NCBI GenBank assembly: GCA_026986055.1
Contig: JALSPH010000207.1
Span: 1 to 8,678 of the forward strand
Direction of reading: 5' to 3'
Origin: Campylobacterales bacterium
Lineage (GTDB): Bacteria > Campylobacterota > Campylobacteria > Campylobacterales > Hydrogenimonadaceae
DNA: 8,678 nt
In this document: positions 5,432 to 8,678 of the stretch, one piece after another
Position numbering within the stretch: position 1 is the first letter of the stretch
Layout: every line of letters begins with the position of its first letter
Notes under the pieces: model-generated
Told to the model about the DNA's origin: nothing
The model's input: the letters and a program-made list of their open reading frames with translations, nothing else
The model's database searches: none
Program-made: the position numbers and the translations under genes

Positions 5432-7231
5432 ATGTGTGGAATCGTCGGTTATATAGGTGAAAGAGAGATTAAAAATAGACTTGTAGATGGTTTGAGAGAG
5501 CTTGAGTACAGAGGATACGATTCTGCAGGTATTGCTGTCATGCAAAACGGGCGTATAGACTCTTTCAAAGCGGTGGGCAAGCTTTCGAATCTTGAAGAGA
5601 AAACAAAAGAGTACTCTACCGAGGGTCTTGGCGTAGGAATCGGCCATACAAGATGGGCTACGCACGGCAAACCCACAGAGCTTAACGCCCATCCGCACAT
5701 GGGCGAATATAGCTATGTCGTCCATAACGGCATCATAGAGAACTATCGTGAAATAAAGGAGAAGCTGGAGAGTGAAGGGGTAACCTTTCTGAGCCAGACC
5801 GATACGGAGGTGATAGTACACCTTTTCGAAGCCGAAGCGGAAAAAGAGGAGGATCTCTTTAAAGCCTTCAAAGCAACGATAGAGCAGCTTGACGGAGCGT
5901 ATGCGGTTCTGCTCGTAACCCAAAAAGCCCCCGATACCATCTTTTTCGCCCGTAAAGGTTCGCCTATGATATTGGGCAGAAACAGAAAAGGTGAGATATT
6001 TTTCGCATCATCGGATGCCCCTTTGATAGGCGAAGCGGACGAAGTTGCCTATATGGAGGACGGAACGGTTGGTTACGTCACTCCAAAAAGCCTCTATACC
6101 GAGCCGCAGGAGCTACTTTTCGTTCCATTGGCAGGCGATAAAATGACGGCTCAAAAGGGTGGGTACCGCTTTTTCATGGAAAAAGAGATCTACGAGCAGT
6201 ATGATGTTATGAGCGATACTATGATAGGGAGAGTTCTTGACAACGATATATACTTCGAAGAGATAGATGAAAAGTTTCTTGAGGGGGTTTCGAGGATAAA
6301 ACTCTGTGCCTGTGGAACCAGTTACCATGCCGCTTTGACGTCGAGTTATCTTTTTGAAAGGATCTCCAAAATTCCTGTAAATGTGGAAATTGCGAGTGAG
6401 TTCAGATATAAAGATCCTCTGCTGACCGATGATACACTTTTCATAGTAATAAGCCAAAGCGGTGAGACTGCAGATACTCTGGAAGCTCTTAAAATGGCAA
6501 AAGATGCCGGTCTGAAGACTCTGGCTATTTGCAACGTCGACAACTCTTCGATAGTGAGACTCGCAGATACTACCTTACTTACAAGAGCCGGAATAGAAAA
6601 AGGGGTCGCAAGCACCAAGGCATTTGCAACTCAGGTTATGGTTCTTTGGATGCTCTCTCTGTTTTTCGCCAAGCAGAGAAAAAGCATGGATGAGAGTGCT
6701 ATAAAAGAGGAGATAAGATTTATGCACTATGTGCCGAAAGTGCTCCAGAAGTCTCTGGAGGTTCACGAAAAGTGCAAGCGTCTCTCAAAAAGATATCTAC
6801 ACGGTCACGGATTCTTCTTTATCGGAAGGGACATCTTCTTCCCACTTGCACTGGAAGGAGCTTTGAAGCTTAAAGAGATAAGCTATCTGCATGCCGAAGG
6901 GTATCCGGCGGGAGAGATGAAGCATGGACCGATCGCTCTTGCCGATGCCGAACTTTTCACTATTGCACTTATGCCCAAAACCCTGCTTTACGACAAGACC
7001 AAAAGCAACGTAGAGGAGCTGAGTGCCAGAGACTCTACCATTCTCTCCATATCTCCGGATCTATTCGATCTTGCCGACGATTTCATTCTGACCCATCCAC
7101 ACAACCACCCTATGCTCGAGTTCTTCGAGATGATGGTAGTCGAGCAGTTGCTTGCTATGGAGATAGCTATACGTCTAGGGAACGATGTCGATATGCCGAG
7201 AAACCTGGCCAAAAGCGTTACGGTGGAGTAG
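5432..7231 (+). CDS. glmS: Glutamine-fructose-6-phosphate aminotransferase (isomerizing)
   Basis: GlmS makes glucosamine-6-phosphate from fructose-6-phosphate and glutamine, the entry step to UDP-GlcNAc for peptidoglycan and LPS. The 599-residue protein has an N-terminal class II glutaminase domain with the nucleophile Cys2 right after Met (CGIVGYIGER), YRGYDSAGIA, HTRWATHG, NAHPH and HNGIIENY. Two SIS sugar-isomerase domains follow: CGTS at 294-297, SQSGET at 341-346, STKAF at 394-398, then EGYPAGEMKHGP, and the C-terminal LAKSVTVE with its catalytic lysine. All expected residues are present and the length is standard. The ATG at 5432 is fixed by the need for Cys2 and by AGGAGA (5419-5424) 7 nt upstream; an in-frame TTG at 5405 would bury the catalytic cysteine. 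No glmS ribozyme would be expected here, since the 11-nt gap from mnmE leaves no room. Confidence 0.98.
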   Translation: MCGIVGYIGEREIKNRLVDGLRELEYRGYDSAGIAVMQNGRIDSFKAVGKLSNLEEKTKEYSTEGLGVGIGHTRWATHGKPTELNAHPHMGEYSYVVHNGIIENYREIKEKLESEGVTFLSQTDTEVIVHLFEAEAEKEEDLFKAFKATIEQLDGAYAVLLVTQKAPDTIFFARKGSPMILGRNRKGEIFFASSDAPLIGEADEVAYMEDGTVGYVTPKSLYTEPQELLFVPLAGDKMTAQKGGYRFFMEKEIYEQYDVMSDTMIGRVLDNDIYFEEIDEKFLEGVSRIKLCACGTSYHAALTSSYLFERISKIPVNVEIASEFRYKDPLLTDDTLFIVISQSGETADTLEALKMAKDAGLKTLAICNVDNSSIVRLADTTLLTRAGIEKGVASTKAFATQVMVLWMLSLFFAKQRKSMDESAIKEEIRFMHYVPKVLQKSLEVHEKCKRLSKRYLHGHGFFFIGRDIFFPLALEGALKLKEISYLHAEGYPAGEMKHGPIALADAELFTIALMPKTLLYDKTKSNVEELSARDSTILSISPDLFDLADDFILTHPHNHPMLEFFEMMVVEQLLAMEIAIRLGNDVDMPRNLAKSVTVE

Positions 7232-7248
7232 GGTATCAAAACTACTCC
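7225..7248 (+). promoter_or_regulatory. Hairpin over the glmS stop and the next gene's start
   Basis: GGAGTAG (7225-7231) is perfectly complementary to CTACTCC (7242-7248), with a 10-nt loop GGTATCAAAA. The left arm holds both the glmS stop TAG (7229-7231) and the best Shine-Dalgarno for the next gene (GGAG 7225-7228). The putative ATC start (7235-7237) lies in the loop. No T-run follows, so it is not an intrinsic terminator. In the mRNA it would hide the ribosome-binding site unless a ribosome finishing glmS opens it, a layout suited to translational coupling. The pairing is seen; the function is inferred. Confidence 0.45.
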
Positions 7249-7765
7249 CTCCGTTATCGTCAGACTCATTATCTGGAGTGTTCTACTCATAGGTGGATCG
7301 ACGCTATCCATCTACTTTGATCTGATCTATTTCAGAGAGATCTTTTTGAATCCTCTCTACCATATTCTCACGTTACCGTTCGGTCTTTTTTTGATGTCGA
7401 TGGCCTTTCGTGCAGCTGCTGCAGGCGGACGTGAACTTGCAAAAAGGGGCAGAGTAGAAAGAGAAACACCAAGGCTAGAAACAGACAGACTCGTAACAAG
7501 TGGCATATATGCCCATATGCGCCACCCTATGCTTTTCGGCCTTGCGCTCGTTCCTATCGCTCTTGCACTGATTGTAGGATCGCCGGTATATATTTTGATT
7601 GTAGCGCCTCTTGAGACTATATTCATAATAGTTATGGTGCTTACACTCGAGGAGAGAGAGTGTAGAAAAAAATTTGGAAAAGCTTATGAGGAGTATGCTT
7701 TAAAAGTTCCCGCATTATGTTTCAAAAAAGAGTGTTTGTCGAAACTTTTTCGAAAAAGAGAGTAG
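7235..7765 (+). CDS. Isoprenylcysteine methyltransferase/PEMT-like membrane protein
   Basis: An integral membrane protein of 176 residues if it starts at ATC 7235. Hydrophobic segments lie at about residues 7-26, 38-58 and 100-136, the last long enough for two helices. The C-terminal half has the family signature: GIYAHMRHP (residues 90-98, with R96 H97 P98), then LEERECRKKFG.AYEEY from about residue 138, where E139/E140 and the FG..Y..Y pattern match isoprenylcysteine carboxyl methyltransferase and phospholipid N-methyltransferase-type enzymes that use S-adenosylmethionine. The substrate is unknown. The first ordinary start codon, TTG 7346, would delete the first membrane helix, yet the frame stays open and hydrophobic back to the glmS stop with no ATG, GTG or TTG. 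ATC 7235 has GGAG 6 nt upstream. It follows glmS with a 3-nt gap and is probably co-transcribed. Family assignment is fairly confident; start and substrate are not. Confidence 0.75.
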   Translation: MKTTPSVIVRLIIWSVLLIGGSTLSIYFDLIYFREIFLNPLYHILTLPFGLFLMSMAFRAAAAGGRELAKRGRVERETPRLETDRLVTSGIYAHMRHPMLFGLALVPIALALIVGSPVYILIVAPLETIFIIVMVLTLEERECRKKFGKAYEEYALKVPALCFKKECLSKLFRKRE

Positions 7766-7824
7766 AATATATTAGAAGCGGTTTTACAAAGTGACGTTTC
7801 AATATACGCAAAAAGAGATAGATC

Positions 7825-8678
7825 ATGTCTTCTACAGCTTGGCTTTCGAAAAAACTTGATGACGGCAGGGTTCTTTGTGAAGCGTGTAACCAGCGTTGCA
7901 AATTGCATGAGGGAGAGTATGGTATATGCGGCGTCAGAAAGGTGGAAAAGGGTGAACTGAAGCTTCTGGTTTACGGACTTGCAGCTGCGGTTAACGTCGA
8001 TCCGGTAGAGAAAAAGCCGATGTTTCACTTTCAGCCCGGAACCAAATCTTTCTCTTTCGGAACGGTCGGCTGCAACTTCTCTTGCAAGTTTTGCCAAAAC
8101 TTCGATATATCCCAGTACCCAAAAGAGCATGGGCACAGGATATTCGGTCGTGACCTTCCTCCGGAAATGGTGGTGGAGTTGGCGAAAGAGTATGAGTGCG
8201 CTTCTGTAGCCTATACATACAACGAGCCCGTTGTCTTTTTCGAATACACTTACGATACGGCGAAACTTGTACATGAAGCAGGTATGAAAAACATATATGT
8301 AACCAGCGGTTACGAGACCCATAAGGCTATCGACACACTCGCTCCCTTTCTTGACGGTATGAATATAGATATAAAAGGTTTTACGGACAAGTTTTACAAG
8401 GAGATCTGCGGAGCGAGACTGAAACCGGTTCTCGATACGATCAAATATGCCCATAAAAAAGGTATATGGATAGAGACGACAACTCTACTGATTCCCGGAC
8501 ATAACGATTCGGAAGAAGAGATACGAAACATTGCGAAGTTTCAGGCAGATTTGGACCCTTCTATGCCGTGGCATATAAGCGCTTTCTATCCTATGTACAA
8601 GATGACGGACGTCTCTCCTACACCGGCCTCGACACTGAAAAGAGCCTATGAAATAGGTAAAGAGGAGGGGCTCAAGTA
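7825..8678 (+). CDS. amrS: AmmeMemoRadiSam system radical SAM enzyme (partial)
   Basis: This frame is open from ATG 7825 to the window end, giving 284 codons of a protein that usually has roughly 330-350 residues, so the 3' end is cut off. The radical-SAM cluster motif CNFSCKFC is at residues 83-90 (C83, C87, C90), following SFSFGTVG. Other family features are the N-terminal CEACNQRCKLHEGEYGICGVR with C18, C21, C25 and C35, FHFQPGTKSFSFG, YTYNEPVVFFEY, NIDIKGF, and HISAFYPMYKM. It resembles pyruvate formate-lyase activating enzymes but matches AmrS better because of the N-terminal cysteine set. AmrS is the radical-SAM partner of AMMECR1- and MEMO-type proteins; its reaction is not established. 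A weak Shine-Dalgarno, AAGAG (7813-7817), lies 7 nt before the ATG. It is 59 nt after the methyltransferase-like gene, on the same strand. Confidence 0.92.
   Translation, partial: MSSTAWLSKKLDDGRVLCEACNQRCKLHEGEYGICGVRKVEKGELKLLVYGLAAAVNVDPVEKKPMFHFQPGTKSFSFGTVGCNFSCKFCQNFDISQYPKEHGHRIFGRDLPPEMVVELAKEYECASVAYTYNEPVVFFEYTYDTAKLVHEAGMKNIYVTSGYETHKAIDTLAPFLDGMNIDIKGFTDKFYKEICGARLKPVLDTIKYAHKKGIWIETTTLLIPGHNDSEEEIRNIAKFQADLDPSMPWHISAFYPMYKMTDVSPTPASTLKRAYEIGKEEGLK

Noticed and set aside
5318..5923. 201-codon open frame on the - strand
   Set aside because: Antisense to the mnmE end and the glmS glutaminase domain, both with intact catalytic motifs; no own motif or ribosome-binding site.
7229..7346. 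Stop-codon readthrough fusing GlmS to the membrane protein (same reading frame)
   Set aside because: GlmS ends with its normal catalytic C-terminus (LAKSVTVE), which must fold over the active site; a separate start with its own GGAG is simpler.
7745..7758. 14-bp perfect palindrome CTTTTTCGAAAAAG
   Set aside because: It has no loop, is made of A/T runs inside codons for a Lys/Arg-rich C-terminus, and has no T-run after it. Probably chance.
7766..7824. Possible promoter before amrS
   Set aside because: TTTACA (7783-7788) and TATACG (7803-7808) are only 14 bp apart with no extended -10; too weak to report as a feature.
7684..8454. Long open frame (256 codons) on the - strand
   Set aside because: It lies fully antisense to the clearly real methyltransferase-like and amrS genes, has no family motifs, and reads as the mirror of their codon bias.

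Overview
The window looks like chromosomal DNA of a Campylobacterota (Epsilonproteobacteria) member with moderate GC content. This rests mainly on the gene order rpmH-rnpA-yidD-yidC-jag-mnmE, the same order found at the Helicobacter pylori HP1447-HP1452 locus, and on protein style (L34 sequence, YidC N-terminus, MnmE ending in FCLGK). A free-living, vent or sediment type with higher GC than Helicobacter or Campylobacter would fit, but the genus is inference. Everything recognisable reads on the + strand.

Region 1-796. A possible 3' end of a gene (frame open to 140) is followed by an extended -10 promoter (199-207) and a small exported two-cysteine protein of unknown function (240-689). The gap before rpmH holds a perfect 15-bp inverted repeat (726-771) without a proper U-tract.

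Region 797-5420. This is a tightly packed information-processing and membrane-biogenesis operon: ribosomal protein L34, RNase P protein, YidD, YidC insertase, the Jag/KhpB-like RNA-binding protein and MnmE (tRNA U34 modification). Every junction overlaps or nearly overlaps (ATGA, GTGA, TGATG), so translation is probably coupled along the chain. rnpA has no ATG, GTG or TTG in front of its conserved N-terminus.

Region 5432-8678. glmS starts 11 nt after mnmE. It is followed immediately by a small membrane protein of the isoprenylcysteine methyltransferase/PEMT type, whose first membrane helix also lacks a canonical start codon and whose likely Shine-Dalgarno lies in a hairpin spanning the glmS stop. 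After 59 nt comes a radical-SAM gene (amrS, AmmeMemoRadiSam family) that runs off the window end.

The core genes are well understood. The points worth a second look are the two genes with apparently non-canonical starts, the hairpin and inverted repeat, the degenerate R3H part of Jag, and the pairing of a membrane methyltransferase-like protein with AmrS. I see no mobile element, CRISPR array, tRNA, rRNA or defence system.
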